A stretch of DNA of 64,000 nt from Rhodanobacter sp. UBA5168 (lineage in GTDB: Bacteria > Pseudomonadota > Gammaproteobacteria > Xanthomonadales > Rhodanobacteraceae). The notes beneath the pieces were generated by a model, which saw only the letters and a list, made by a program, of their open reading frames with translations, made no database searches and was not told the DNA's origin. Positions 25,217 to 34,182 of this stretch are shown here, piece by piece. Every line of letters begins with the position of its first letter. The first letter of the stretch is position 1. The stretch lies in the NCBI GenBank assembly GCA_002413455.1, contig DHXA01000107.1, positions 8,533 through 72,532 of the forward strand. Reading direction: 5' to 3'. A program made the translations under genes and the position numbers.

Positions 25217-26796
25217 CAGTGGCAACCGCCGACGCGATGGAAATCCAGATCCTCGTAGTCGGAGCTGAAGTCGCCCTGCGGGTCGAGCTTGGCCATGCGC
25301 AGCGTGATCGGCTGAGCGGTCGTGGCCGGGCGGAAATCCAGCCACGCGTCCAGGTCGCCGGAATCGTCCCAGTGCACCAGGTCGCGCGTGCCCAGGCGCA
25401 TCACGGTGCCGGTCAGCTTCGGCGATTTCGTGGCGGCAAAATGCACTTTGCCGTCGCGCGGGCACAGCGAGATGTCGCCGAACCACGGATCGCGATAGAG
25501 GCCAGTCCATGCCGCCAGTTCGTCTGGGTTCGCCGGGCGCTGCGCCGAGGTATCGGGCATCGACGAAGTTGCCGTGTGCTGCTTCGCCGCGCGATCCAGC
25601 GCGTCGGCGTACCAGTTGACGTCGCGCTTCTCGTCGGGCGCGGTGAAGTGCTTGGTCAGCACTTCGCCGAGCACGGTGCGCGCATCGTCGGCCTCGCCGT
25701 TGATCATGAACACGAAGCCGCTGCGGCGATCGGGCAGCAGCGCCAGCATCGAATACATGCCGCTCAGCGTGCCGGTGTGCCATACGTTCCATTCGCCATC
25801 GACGTCGGTCATGCGCCAGCCGTAGCCGTAGGCCATCACGTGCGAATGGTCCCACGCGCGGCGTTGCGCGGACACCGGGATCAGCATGTGCGGCGCCTGC
25901 AGCAGCTGTCGTTGCGTCGGCGACAGCCAGGCCAGCTGCGCGGGCGTGGGCACCAGCCAGTTGCGCGCCCAGCTGAGCATGTCGTCGAGGTCGCAGCGGA
26001 TGCCACCGGCCGGCGCGGAGGTGATCGCCGGGATCATTGCGGCGTCCTCGCGGATCGCCACGTTGTGTCCGTTGTCCTGGCGGTGCGGCTGCGCCACGTC
26101 GCCGACCGCGTCGCGGTTCCACGCGCCGACCTGGCAGCGCGAAAGCCCCAGCGGCTCGAACACCTCGCGATGCATCAGCGTCTCGTACGATGCACCGCCG
26201 GCGGCGGCGGCCACTTCGCCGGCCACCACGTAGAGCAGGTTGTCGTACTGGTATTGCGAACGGAAGCTGTAGCCGGGCTTGATGAAGGCCAGGCCGTGGA
26301 TGATGTCGGCGCGGGTGAACGCGTTTGGCTCCGGCCACAACATCAGGTCGCCGCCGCCTTCGGGCAGGCCGCTGGAATGGGTGAGCAGGTCGGCCACCCG
26401 CATGTTCGCGGTGACCCACGGATCGTGCATGCGGAACTGCGGCAGGTACTTCGTCACCGGATCGTCCCAGTGCAGCTTGCCCTGGTCGACCAGCCGGCCA
26501 AGCAACGCGGTGGTCATCGCCTTGCTGTTGGAGGCCATCTTGAACAGTGTCTGCGGCGTGATCTTCCGCCCCGAGCCGGCTACCGTTTCGCCGGCGGTAC
26601 GCACGTAGACGATCTGGCCGCTCTCGATCACGCCGACGGCGATGCCGGGCAGGTGGTAACGCGCGACGGTGTCGTCGACGATCTTGTCGAAGGCGCGCGT
26701 TTCCGCTGGCGCCGGTGTGGCGGCATGCGCCAGCGCGGCGCCGCCCAGCCCGAGTGCCGCGGCGAACAGCAGGCGCGTTTTAGCGATGATCGGCAT
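25216..26796 (-). CDS. Exported serine hydrolase with C-terminal lipocalin-like domain
   Basis: 526 aa. After a signal peptide, the class C beta-lactamase fold carries SNSK (KMASNSKAMTTAL), a Tyr motif (YQYDNLLYVV) and HTG (VWHTGTLSGMY). A C-terminal domain from about residue 415 (PDELAAWTGLYRDPWFGDIS) resembles the DUF3471 extension of this family. The protein may be a D-stereospecific peptidase or amidase. The ATG at 26796 lies within the end of the upstream dipeptidase gene (17-base overlap), and the stop overlaps the ddpX start; a longer start at 26862 was not favoured. Confidence 0.85.
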   Translation of the reverse strand: MPIIAKTRLLFAAALGLGGAALAHAATPAPAETRAFDKIVDDTVARYHLPGIAVGVIESGQIVYVRTAGETVAGSGRKITPQTLFKMASNSKAMTTALLGRLVDQGKLHWDDPVTKYLPQFRMHDPWVTANMRVADLLTHSSGLPEGGGDLMLWPEPNAFTRADIIHGLAFIKPGYSFRSQYQYDNLLYVVAGEVAAAAGGASYETLMHREVFEPLGLSRCQVGAWNRDAVGDVAQPHRQDNGHNVAIREDAAMIPAITSAPAGGIRCDLDDMLSWARNWLVPTPAQLAWLSPTQRQLLQAPHMLIPVSAQRRAWDHSHVMAYGYGWRMTDVDGEWNVWHTGTLSGMYSMLALLPDRRSGFVFMINGEADDARTVLGEVLTKHFTAPDEKRDVNWYADALDRAAKQHTATSSMPDTSAQRPANPDELAAWTGLYRDPWFGDISLCPRDGKVHFAATKSPKLTGTVMRLGTRDLVHWDDSGDLDAWLDFRPATTAQPITLRMAKLDPQGDFSSDYEDLDFHRVGGCH

Positions 26797-28006
26797 CGCG
26801 TTCCACCTCGCGCCACACGCGCAGCAGGTTGCCGCCCCACAGCTTGGCGATGTCGGCGTCACTGAAGCCGCGCTTGCGCATGGCGGCGGTGACGTTGCGC
26901 GTCTCGCTGGCGTTGGCCCAGCCGGTGATGCCGCCGCCGCCGTCGAAATCCGAGGCGATGCCGACGTGGTCGATGCCGGCGACCTTCACCATGTGCTGGA
27001 TCTGGTCCATGTACTCGTCCAGCGAGGCCAGCGGGTATTTCTTCTGGATCTCGGCCATGCCCTCGTCCATCGCCGGCAGGTAGTCGTGTTTGTCGCTGTC
27101 GTACTTCGTGTCACCGGCCTGTTTCGCCACGGCGGCCTGCAAGGCCTTCTCGGCCGCTTCGCGACCCGGGTCCTTCTTCAGGAATTCCCTGTATGCCACT
27201 GCATCGATCACGCCACCCTTCGCGGCGATCGAGCGCAGCAGGTCGTCCGGCAGGCTGCGCGGATGATCGAGCACGGCGCGGGCGCCGGAATGCGAGGCGT
27301 AGACCGGCGCCGTCGACAGCTTGAGCGCCTCGCGCACGCAGGCGTCCGAGGAGTGCGAGATGTCGACCAGCATGCCGAGCTGGTTGGCGCGTTTCACCAC
27401 GGCGCGGCCGAAGTCGCTCATGCCGGTGTCGCCGGCGCTGTTCATCGCCGGCTCGCCGTGCTCGGTGTCGGGCAGCGAGCTGGTGCACAGGTCGTTGTTG
27501 CCGACGTGGGCCAGCCCGACCGAGCGCGCGCCGCGATCGTACGCGGCATCGAGGCGACGGATGTCGTGGCCGAGCGAGTAGGCGTTCTCGATCTCGATCG
27601 TCGCCGACAGCAGGCCGGCCTTGCGGTTGGCCAGCAACTGCCCCGGCGTGGTGGCCAGGCGGATGCGGTCGGGATACTGCATCAGCATGCGGCCGATCGC
27701 GTCGTATTTCTGTTCGGCCTGCGCCACCGCCTTGGCGTAGCCGGCAGCGTCGAGCTTGTGCTGCGGTACCCAGACCACGAAGAAGGCGGCATTGAGGCCG
27801 CCGCGCTCCATCTTGCCCAGATCGACCAGCAGCGGCGTGGGCTTGCCTGCGTCGAAGCGCGGTTCACGCATGTAGTTGAAGGGGATGTCGACGTGGGTGT
27901 CGATGGTGATCGGCGGGTCCTGCGGTGCGTGCTGCGCCGCGCGAACGGGCAGCGCGGCGCACAGGCTCAGCGCGACGAGGGCGGCGATGCGGTTGATCGT
28001 GATCAT
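26780..28006 (-). CDS. Membrane dipeptidase, peptidase family M19
   Basis: 408 aa with a Sec signal. Zinc ligands of the renal-dipeptidase type: THVDIP (HxD), the bridging Glu in IEIENAYSLG, MLVDISHSSD and YASHSGARAV (the two further His), and GIASDFDGGGG (final Asp). Members hydrolyse dipeptides including those with a D-residue at the C-terminal side. The ATG at 28006 overlaps the upstream decarboxylase stop (ATGA). With the L-Ala-D/L-Glu epimerase encoded on the other strand, it could split Ala-Glu or other stem-peptide fragments. Confidence 0.92.
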   Translation of the reverse strand: MITINRIAALVALSLCAALPVRAAQHAPQDPPITIDTHVDIPFNYMREPRFDAGKPTPLLVDLGKMERGGLNAAFFVVWVPQHKLDAAGYAKAVAQAEQKYDAIGRMLMQYPDRIRLATTPGQLLANRKAGLLSATIEIENAYSLGHDIRRLDAAYDRGARSVGLAHVGNNDLCTSSLPDTEHGEPAMNSAGDTGMSDFGRAVVKRANQLGMLVDISHSSDACVREALKLSTAPVYASHSGARAVLDHPRSLPDDLLRSIAAKGGVIDAVAYREFLKKDPGREAAEKALQAAVAKQAGDTKYDSDKHDYLPAMDEGMAEIQKKYPLASLDEYMDQIQHMVKVAGIDHVGIASDFDGGGGITGWANASETRNVTAAMRKRGFSDADIAKLWGGNLLRVWREVERDADHR

Positions 28007-29304
28007 GGGGTTTCCCAATGGCGCGCCGGGTGCTCGCCGGCAATCATTTCCTCGAAGTGCTGACGGCGGCGCACCAGCGCATAACGACCCTGGTTCAGCA
28101 GCACCTCGGCGGCCAGCGGCCGCGAGTTATAGGTGGACGCCATCGACGTACCGTACGCGCCGGTGGCCTTGATCAGCAACAGGTCGCCGGCGGCGCACTC
28201 GGGCAGTTCGCGCGCGCGCGCGAAGGTGTCGCCGGTTTCGCAGACCGGGCCGACGATGTCGTAGGTGGTCAACGGCCGCGATGCGTTCGACACCGGCACG
28301 ATGTCGTGCCAGGCGTCGTACAGGCTGGGCCGCTGCAGATCGTTCATCGCCGCATCCAGCACCAGGAACTGACGCTCGATGCCCGGCTTCACGCGGATCA
28401 CCCGGGTCAGCAGCACGCCGGCCTCGGCGACCAGATAGCGGCCCGGTTCGAGCAACAGGCGGCCCTGGTAGCCGGCCAGCGCGGTGCGGATCACATCCAC
28501 ATAATCGGTGGCGGATACCGGCTGGTCGGTGCCGGCGCGATAGCACACGCCCAGACCGCCGCCGACGTCGATGCTGGTGATCGGATGGCCGTCCTGTTCG
28601 AGTTCGCGCCAGAACTCGGCCACCCGCTGCAAGGCCAGGCGAAACGGTTCCAGCGTGAGGATCTGCGAGCCGATATGCACGTGCAGGCCATCGAGCTGCA
28701 CATGCGACAGCCGGCCACGCTCGGCGAACCAGCGGCGCGCTTCGTCGATGCTCACGCCGAACTTGTTCTCCGACTTGCCGGTGGAGATCTTGGCGTGGGT
28801 GTGCGCGTCGACATCGGGGTTGATGCGCACGGCGGCGCGTGCCGTCACGCCTTGCGCTTCGGCCAGGCGCTGCAGGGTGAGCAGTTCGTCGTGCGACTCG
28901 ACGTTGAACCGATGGATGCCGACGGTCAGTGCGCCGGCGATTTCGTCCGCACTCTTGCCGACGCCGGAGAACACGATCCGCTCGGGCGGCATGCCGGCGT
29001 GCAGGCTGCGGCGCATTTCGCCGACCGATACGATGTCGGCGCCGACGCCGGCGTTGGCCATCAGCTGCAGGATGGCGAGGTTCGGGTTGGCCTTGACCGC
29101 AAAGCAGATCGTGGCATCGAGACCATTCAGCGCAGCTTGCAGCGCGCTGATGCGCTGCCGGATCGCCGTCGCCGAATAGGCATGAAAAGGGGTGGGTATG
29201 CGTAGCGCCAGTTGTTCCAGGTCGACGCCATCGAAGCTGAGCTGATCGACCGGCGTGGAAGATGGACTCATCGCGGCAGCCGGCGTGGCGTGGTTCGTTT
29301 TCAT
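28003..29304 (-). CDS. lysA: Diaminopimelate decarboxylase-like PLP enzyme
   Basis: 433 aa from ATG 29304 (ATG 29271 also possible). Fold-type III PLP enzyme: CFAVKANPNLAIL contains the PLP Lys, HVHIGSQI, IDVGGGLGVCY and LEPGRYLVAEAG bind phosphate and substrate, and the dimer-partner CETGDTFARAR supplies the active-site Cys. These match LysA, which decarboxylates meso-DAP to L-lysine. It lies in the murein-peptide cluster and not with dapF, so the likely job is to use DAP freed from stem peptides, though a biosynthetic role is not excluded. Separated from the TonB receptor by a terminator. Confidence 0.88.
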   Translation of the reverse strand: MKTNHATPAAAMSPSSTPVDQLSFDGVDLEQLALRIPTPFHAYSATAIRQRISALQAALNGLDATICFAVKANPNLAILQLMANAGVGADIVSVGEMRRSLHAGMPPERIVFSGVGKSADEIAGALTVGIHRFNVESHDELLTLQRLAEAQGVTARAAVRINPDVDAHTHAKISTGKSENKFGVSIDEARRWFAERGRLSHVQLDGLHVHIGSQILTLEPFRLALQRVAEFWRELEQDGHPITSIDVGGGLGVCYRAGTDQPVSATDYVDVIRTALAGYQGRLLLEPGRYLVAEAGVLLTRVIRVKPGIERQFLVLDAAMNDLQRPSLYDAWHDIVPVSNASRPLTTYDIVGPVCETGDTFARARELPECAAGDLLLIKATGAYGTSMASTYNSRPLAAEVLLNQGRYALVRRRQHFEEMIAGEHPARHWETP

Positions 29305-29356
29305 CATCGGCTGCACGGTGGTTGTTCGCGTCAGGTGGATGCTCGGCGATCCAAGC

Positions 29357-29390
29357 AAAAAAGGGCGACCCGCCACGAAGGCGGGCCGCC
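29357..29390 (-). terminator. Rho-independent terminator after the TonB receptor gene
   Basis: On the minus strand GGCGGCCCGCC and GGCGGGTCGCC form a stem around a short loop, followed by six Ts. It separates the receptor gene from the decarboxylase gene. Confidence 0.8.
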
Positions 29391-29404
29391 GACGGGGAGG
29401 TACG

Positions 29405-32400
29405 TCAGAAATCGACAGCGAAGGTGAGCTGTGTGAAGCGCGGCGCCTGGAAACCGGTCGGCAGCATGAAGGTGGCGTCGGTTTCGTTGGAGATCGCGCT
29501 CTGCAGGTCCTGGTTCACCTGCACCGTGCGTTGCTGGTTGAGCAGGTTGTACACCGCCAGCTTCACGCGCAGCCTGCCACGGCCCTCGAACGGCAGGATA
29601 TAGCTCAGGCTGGCGTCGAGCGTGTAGGTCCATGGCAGGCGGCCATAGGCGCCACGCGCCGAGTGCTCGTAGACCCGTTCGCTCGAAACGTCCGAATCGC
29701 AGTTCTGCACGCAGGTGTAGTAGCTGTGGTAGCCGGTCGCGTCGTAAGGGTTGCCCACGCCGAAGCCGGTGATCGGGCCGCCGGAACGGACGTCCGCGTT
29801 GGCGCCGATCTGCCAGTGCGGCGTCAGCGCATAGGTGCCGCGCAGCTTGAACTGGTGGCGGCGATCGTTGGGCAGGTAGCCGTTGCCACCGAAGTTGACC
29901 CAGGGATCGTCGAAGTTTTCGGTGCGGCCGGTGTCGTCGAAGTCGGTGTCGGAGTTGACCGGCCCCTCGGCGTTGCCGCGGTTCCAGGCCAGCACGTAGG
30001 AAGCGTTCATCGACCACTTTTCGTCCCAGGCGCGATCGAGCTGGAACTCAAGCGCGGCATATGTACGCTTGGGCTTCACCCAGCCGCGCTGGCCGATGTA
30101 GGTCATGATCGGATCGCCGTCGGCGTCCTTGCCGTCCTGCCGGTACAGCGCCCAGCCCGCTTTCGACGTGTCCACGGTGATGTAGCCGTCCGCCGTGCCG
30201 TCGCAATTGGTATCGCCCCACACGGTGACATTCTTGCCGGGGTTGGCCATCACGTAGCCGATGTAGCCATCCGCTCCGCACTGCGGGGTGGCGCTGATCT
30301 CCATGTCGTCGATGGCGTTGTGCAAGCGGCGATAAGTGCCGCTGACGCCCCAGGACCAACTGTTGTTGATCATCTGCTGGAAGCCGAGGATCGCCTCGTC
30401 CTGGTAGACCGGATCGATGTCGTGATCCACTTCGGAGCGCAGGTCGCCGACCGTGCCGTCGCCTTGCGAGGTATCGACGTGGCTGCCTGGCAACGGGTCG
30501 CCGACGATCGGGAAGGCATACTGCGCGCCGTTGATCTCGCGGGTCTCCCAACCCAGGAACCGGTGGGAAGAGCGCTCATCGAGCAGACCGCCGGCCTGCT
30601 TGATGTTGATGACGTTGGCCACCGGCAGGTAGTAGCGGCCCAGGTTGCCGAACAGCTTGCTGCTGCCGTCGCCCTTCATGTCCCACGAGAAACCCAGCCG
30701 CGGAGCGATCTGGCGGCTGATCTTGATATAGCTGCGGCCTGCAGCGTCCTGGTTGTCGAAGCTGTCGTTGCGCACGCCGCCGTTGAGCACGAAGTTGGGC
30801 GTGAGCTGCCAGTTGTCCTCGAGGTAGAACGCCGAGTTCTTGGTTTCGAAGGTGCCGCCGATCTCGTAGCGGCGCACGCGCACCCACGCCTCATCGCCCA
30901 CCGGCACGCGGCCACCGCCGTCCGCGTCCCCGACCTGCCCATTGCCCGGCACCGCGTAGACGTTGTAGTAGTAACCGCCGGGACCGGGGTAGCGCCTCTG
31001 GTAGTCCGAAATGTCGTTCTCGTGGTCGTAGCCGAAGCGCAGCAGGTGATCGCCCAGTTTCCATTCGAAATCGGCGCGTGCCTGCTTGCGCGTATCGACG
31101 CGCGAAGCGACCTGCGAGCTGGTGGTGCAGCCAGGCGTCAGGCCGCCGGGCGGCTGCGGCGCACCGGTGGCGACAGCGACCCGGTTGCACTCGTCGTCCA
31201 GTTGCGAACTGATGTCGGCATGGCGCTGGTTGCGGCCGTACATCAGCTTCATCGACAGGTCGTTGGTGAGGTAGCTGGTCCAGGTCAGCGCCCAGTTCTT
31301 GCCGCCGGTATTGGTATAGACCTCGTTGTTCTTGGTGCCGCGCGTGCTGGTGTCGTAGTCGTAGTTGTAGACGTCTCCAACGTCGCGTGTCTTGTCGGAG
31401 AAAGCCATCAGCGACAGGATGTTGCTGTCGGTAATGTTCCAGTCGATGGTGCCGCCCCAAAAACCGTTGTTGGAATTGTGGTCGGTGATCGAAGTGCCGG
31501 TGTCATTGGTATTGTGCGGGCTGGCGCCGCGCCTCTCGTACATCGCGAAGAAGAACAGCTTGTCTTTCACGATCGGGCCCGAGGCCCACACGTTGGTCTT
31601 GATCAGCGAATCCTGGTCACGGCTGGAGGTGTAGTAACGCTCGCCATCGAAGTAATAGTCCTGGCCGCGCGAGTGCCAGTTGCCCGGCTCCATGGTGATC
31701 TCGGTGCCGGCCTTGAACTCATTGGTGCCTGTGCGCGCCACCGCGTTGACCACACCGCCGGTGGTGCGGCCGAACTCGACCGAGTAGCCGCCGGTCTTGA
31801 CCTGGAACTGATCGTAGAACGCGAACGGTGCTTCGGAGAAGCCGTTGCGATTGTAGAAATCGGTGACGTTGAGGCCGTTGATGTAAAACGCATTCTCTGC
31901 GATCGATGAACCGCCGAAGGAAATGCCGCCGAAGCCGGCATCGCCCTTGACGACGCCCGGCGCCAGCAGCGCCACCGAGGTGACGTTCTGGTCGACCGGC
32001 AAGCGTTGCAGTTCGGCGCGCGAGACGACGGTGGCGGATTCGGTGGAACTGACATCGATGATCGGCAGCGCGGTGCTGGTGACCGTGATGCCGCTCAGCT
32101 CGGTGGCGTTGACCTCGCCGACGTCTGCCGTGGTGGTGGTGCCGATGCTCACGGCAACTGCGCGCGGCTCGCCGATGGGCTGGCCGCCTTTGCTCGCGCT
32201 CAGCGTGTACTGACCGACCGGCAAAAACGGAAAGCGGTAGTTGCCGTTGCCGTCGGCGGTGATGGTGCGGGTCAGCCCGGTGCCTGGGTTGACGACGGTT
32301 ACCACCGCGCCGGCCTGGGTGTGACCCATCACCGAGCCATCGTTGTTGCCAGCGAAGGCAGGTACCGCCAACGACGCAAGGCCGAGGCCCAGCGCCATGC

Positions 32401-32437
32401 AAAGTACATTCCTGCGCAATGTCCGAGTACTGCTCAT
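29405..32437 (-). CDS. Oar-like TonB-dependent receptor with N-terminal carboxypeptidase-regulatory domain
   Basis: 1010 aa. A signal peptide (ending PAFAG) is followed by a CarboxypepD_reg domain (GAVVTVVNPGTGLTRTITAD, residues about 42-61), a plug domain (RLPVDQNVTSVALLAPGVVK, GGYSVEFGRTTGGVVNAVAR) and a 22-strand barrel ending in Phe (LTFAVDF). This is the Oar/SusC-like class found in Xanthomonadales. It transports a ligand across the outer membrane with TonB energy. Its position between a transglutaminase-like protein and a murein-peptide catabolism gene set suggests peptides or muropeptides as cargo. GGGAG lies next to the ATG at 32437. Confidence 0.92.
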   Translation of the reverse strand: MSSTRTLRRNVLCMALGLGLASLAVPAFAGNNDGSVMGHTQAGAVVTVVNPGTGLTRTITADGNGNYRFPFLPVGQYTLSASKGGQPIGEPRAVAVSIGTTTTADVGEVNATELSGITVTSTALPIIDVSSTESATVVSRAELQRLPVDQNVTSVALLAPGVVKGDAGFGGISFGGSSIAENAFYINGLNVTDFYNRNGFSEAPFAFYDQFQVKTGGYSVEFGRTTGGVVNAVARTGTNEFKAGTEITMEPGNWHSRGQDYYFDGERYYTSSRDQDSLIKTNVWASGPIVKDKLFFFAMYERRGASPHNTNDTGTSITDHNSNNGFWGGTIDWNITDSNILSLMAFSDKTRDVGDVYNYDYDTSTRGTKNNEVYTNTGGKNWALTWTSYLTNDLSMKLMYGRNQRHADISSQLDDECNRVAVATGAPQPPGGLTPGCTTSSQVASRVDTRKQARADFEWKLGDHLLRFGYDHENDISDYQRRYPGPGGYYYNVYAVPGNGQVGDADGGGRVPVGDEAWVRVRRYEIGGTFETKNSAFYLEDNWQLTPNFVLNGGVRNDSFDNQDAAGRSYIKISRQIAPRLGFSWDMKGDGSSKLFGNLGRYYLPVANVINIKQAGGLLDERSSHRFLGWETREINGAQYAFPIVGDPLPGSHVDTSQGDGTVGDLRSEVDHDIDPVYQDEAILGFQQMINNSWSWGVSGTYRRLHNAIDDMEISATPQCGADGYIGYVMANPGKNVTVWGDTNCDGTADGYITVDTSKAGWALYRQDGKDADGDPIMTYIGQRGWVKPKRTYAALEFQLDRAWDEKWSMNASYVLAWNRGNAEGPVNSDTDFDDTGRTENFDDPWVNFGGNGYLPNDRRHQFKLRGTYALTPHWQIGANADVRSGGPITGFGVGNPYDATGYHSYYTCVQNCDSDVSSERVYEHSARGAYGRLPWTYTLDASLSYILPFEGRGRLRVKLAVYNLLNQQRTVQVNQDLQSAISNETDATFMLPTGFQAPRFTQLTFAVDF

Positions 32438-32490
32438 CTCCCAATCTCCCCCATCGACGCCGTCGATGCCATGTTTTGAAAAGCTTCTGG

Positions 32491-34017
32491 TTACTTGTTG
32501 TTGCGTCCCTGCGTCACTGGCAAGACCTGCCATTTGAAGTCGTAGCCCGTCTGGTCGAAGTAGAGGTTGCCTCCCTTCCACTCGGCCTCTCCGCGTTGTG
32601 AATCCACGTCGTCGGAACGGAATTGCTGCTTGGGCGGCTGGAAACGGCGCCCGTAGTCATTGTTGAAGGCGAGACGATAGGCATCGAGCCCGCCCAGGTA
32701 GAACCACTCCAGCGCCTTGTCGTCGGACGGTGCCGGATGCAACCGGCCGGTGGTCACGTCCATCGGCACCCAGCCGTACGGCGCCAGGTACAGGTAACCC
32801 CAATCGTGGATGTTGCTGTAGCCGGTGCCGTTGTCGGAGAACACCATGCCGGACTGCCAGCGCGTGGGGATGCCATTGAGCCGCAGCAGCGTCATCAGCA
32901 GCAGGGTCTGCTGGCCGCAGTCGGCGTGACCGGCGTGCAGCGCGTAGTCGCTGATGTTGCTGATCGTGGAGTACTCGCGCGCGCCGGCCCACGGGATGCG
33001 GTCGACTGCGGCGAACAGTTTCTGCGCGATGCGGTACGGGTTCTTCTCGTTGCCGACGACCTTGCGCGAGAACGCGCGCATGGCATCGGTGAACACGATG
33101 TGCGGTGCGCGTTCGGCCACGAACGGCGCCAGTTCCGGCGTGATCGTTTCGGCTACGACCTTGTCCGGGTCGATCGCGTGGTATTGCGCGAAAACGGTCA
33201 GCTCGTAAGTCACCGAGAACTCGGTCTTCTGGCCGGCCTTCGCGGGCTTTTCCAGATAGACGGTGCGCTGCATCGTCGACGCGGGAGCGATCTCATGCCG
33301 CGCCGGCTCGCTGCCGACATAGCGGATGTCTTCCTGCTGGCCCGGTACCGCCTGCGGATACGGAATCCATGCGCGCACGGTTTCGCCGGCGGGCACGGCA
33401 TCGGCGTCGACGGTCAGGATCTGGGTCATGCGCACGCGACGCGGCAACACGCTGCTGCGGTGTTCGGTCAGTGCCGCGTGGTAGATCGCGCGCTGATGGT
33501 CGTTCAGCGATTCCATCGGGCCGTCGGTGATCGGCGTCTGCACGGCGCGCCGTGCCACCGCGTCCGCGCTGAGGCGAAACAGGTTGCTCGGCGAGCGCTT
33601 GAAATAGAGCGTCCTGCCATCGATGACCTGATGTTCGAACAGGCCGGCCGCATCCCACTTCGCAAATTGCGCATCGGTCAGGTCGGGGATTTCCTTGCGC
33701 ACGCGCGCCTTGACGTCGTCGGCGCCGAGCGTGAAATCGAGCAGGATGCGGCGCATGCGTTCGCGCTGGAAGGCAAGCGCGGTTTTCGTATCGGCGGGCA
33801 GGGCCGGTTGCGCCAGTGCGGCGGTGATTGCCGCATCGGCCGCCTTGAAATGGCCGGCGTCGATCTGGGTAATGATGGGGGCGAGCGGCCTGTCGCCGGC
33901 GGCTGCCGCGGCAAACGCCAGCGGCGTCGTGAACAGCAGGGTCAGCAGGCACATGACGATGTTCCGTCCATGACCACGGCGACGTCGTTTCAGCGCGACA
34001 GGTAAAAGCGTATCCAT
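32491..34017 (-). CDS. Exported transglutaminase-like protein
   Basis: 508 aa. An N-terminal positively charged stretch and hydrophobic segment (residues 22-37) look like a signal or anchor. The transglutaminase core shows GHADCGQQTLLLMTLLRLNG (nucleophile Cys about residue 364), YSNIHDWGYLYL (His) and VPMDVTTG (Asp). Bacterial members are mostly peptidases or cross-linking enzymes of the envelope. It is the first gene of the minus-strand block, 53 bases before the TonB receptor. The ATG at 33954 is an alternative start. Confidence 0.85.
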   Translation of the reverse strand: MDTLLPVALKRRRRGHGRNIVMCLLTLLFTTPLAFAAAAAGDRPLAPIITQIDAGHFKAADAAITAALAQPALPADTKTALAFQRERMRRILLDFTLGADDVKARVRKEIPDLTDAQFAKWDAAGLFEHQVIDGRTLYFKRSPSNLFRLSADAVARRAVQTPITDGPMESLNDHQRAIYHAALTEHRSSVLPRRVRMTQILTVDADAVPAGETVRAWIPYPQAVPGQQEDIRYVGSEPARHEIAPASTMQRTVYLEKPAKAGQKTEFSVTYELTVFAQYHAIDPDKVVAETITPELAPFVAERAPHIVFTDAMRAFSRKVVGNEKNPYRIAQKLFAAVDRIPWAGAREYSTISNISDYALHAGHADCGQQTLLLMTLLRLNGIPTRWQSGMVFSDNGTGYSNIHDWGYLYLAPYGWVPMDVTTGRLHPAPSDDKALEWFYLGGLDAYRLAFNNDYGRRFQPPKQQFRSDDVDSQRGEAEWKGGNLYFDQTGYDFKWQVLPVTQGRNNK

Positions 34018-34052
34018 CGACCAGCGTCCCCAATTGAATCCCCTGAAACCGC

Positions 34053-34081
34053 TGTGTAACACGCTTGCAAATGGCGGTCAA
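34053..34081 (-). promoter_or_regulatory. Probable sigma-70-type promoter for the minus-strand murein block
   Basis: On the minus strand TTGACC (34081-34076), a 17-base spacer and TACACA (34058-34053) precede the transglutaminase start by about 36 bases. It lies in the 165-base region shared with the divergent DUF819 gene. Confidence 0.45.
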
Positions 34082-34182
34082 TAATTTATGCTTCGATCGA
34101 TCTTGAAAAGAATCAGCTATTCCTTGGCGACCAAAACCCGCCTGCCCGCGGATGACCGCGAACCACCCACAAGGGGATGCAT

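Noticed and set aside
23389-26796. Calling the two serine hydrolases true beta-lactamases
   Set aside because: The motifs are shared with D-peptidases and esterases; context favours murein peptides and nothing indicates resistance.
25219-26865. 548-codon plus-strand frame over a serine hydrolase gene
   Set aside because: Exact antisense of a gene with clear catalytic motifs.
29255-31909. 884-codon open frame opposite the TonB receptor gene
   Set aside because: Antisense shadow caused by high-GC codon bias; composition is Val/Ala/Arg/His-rich with no family motifs.
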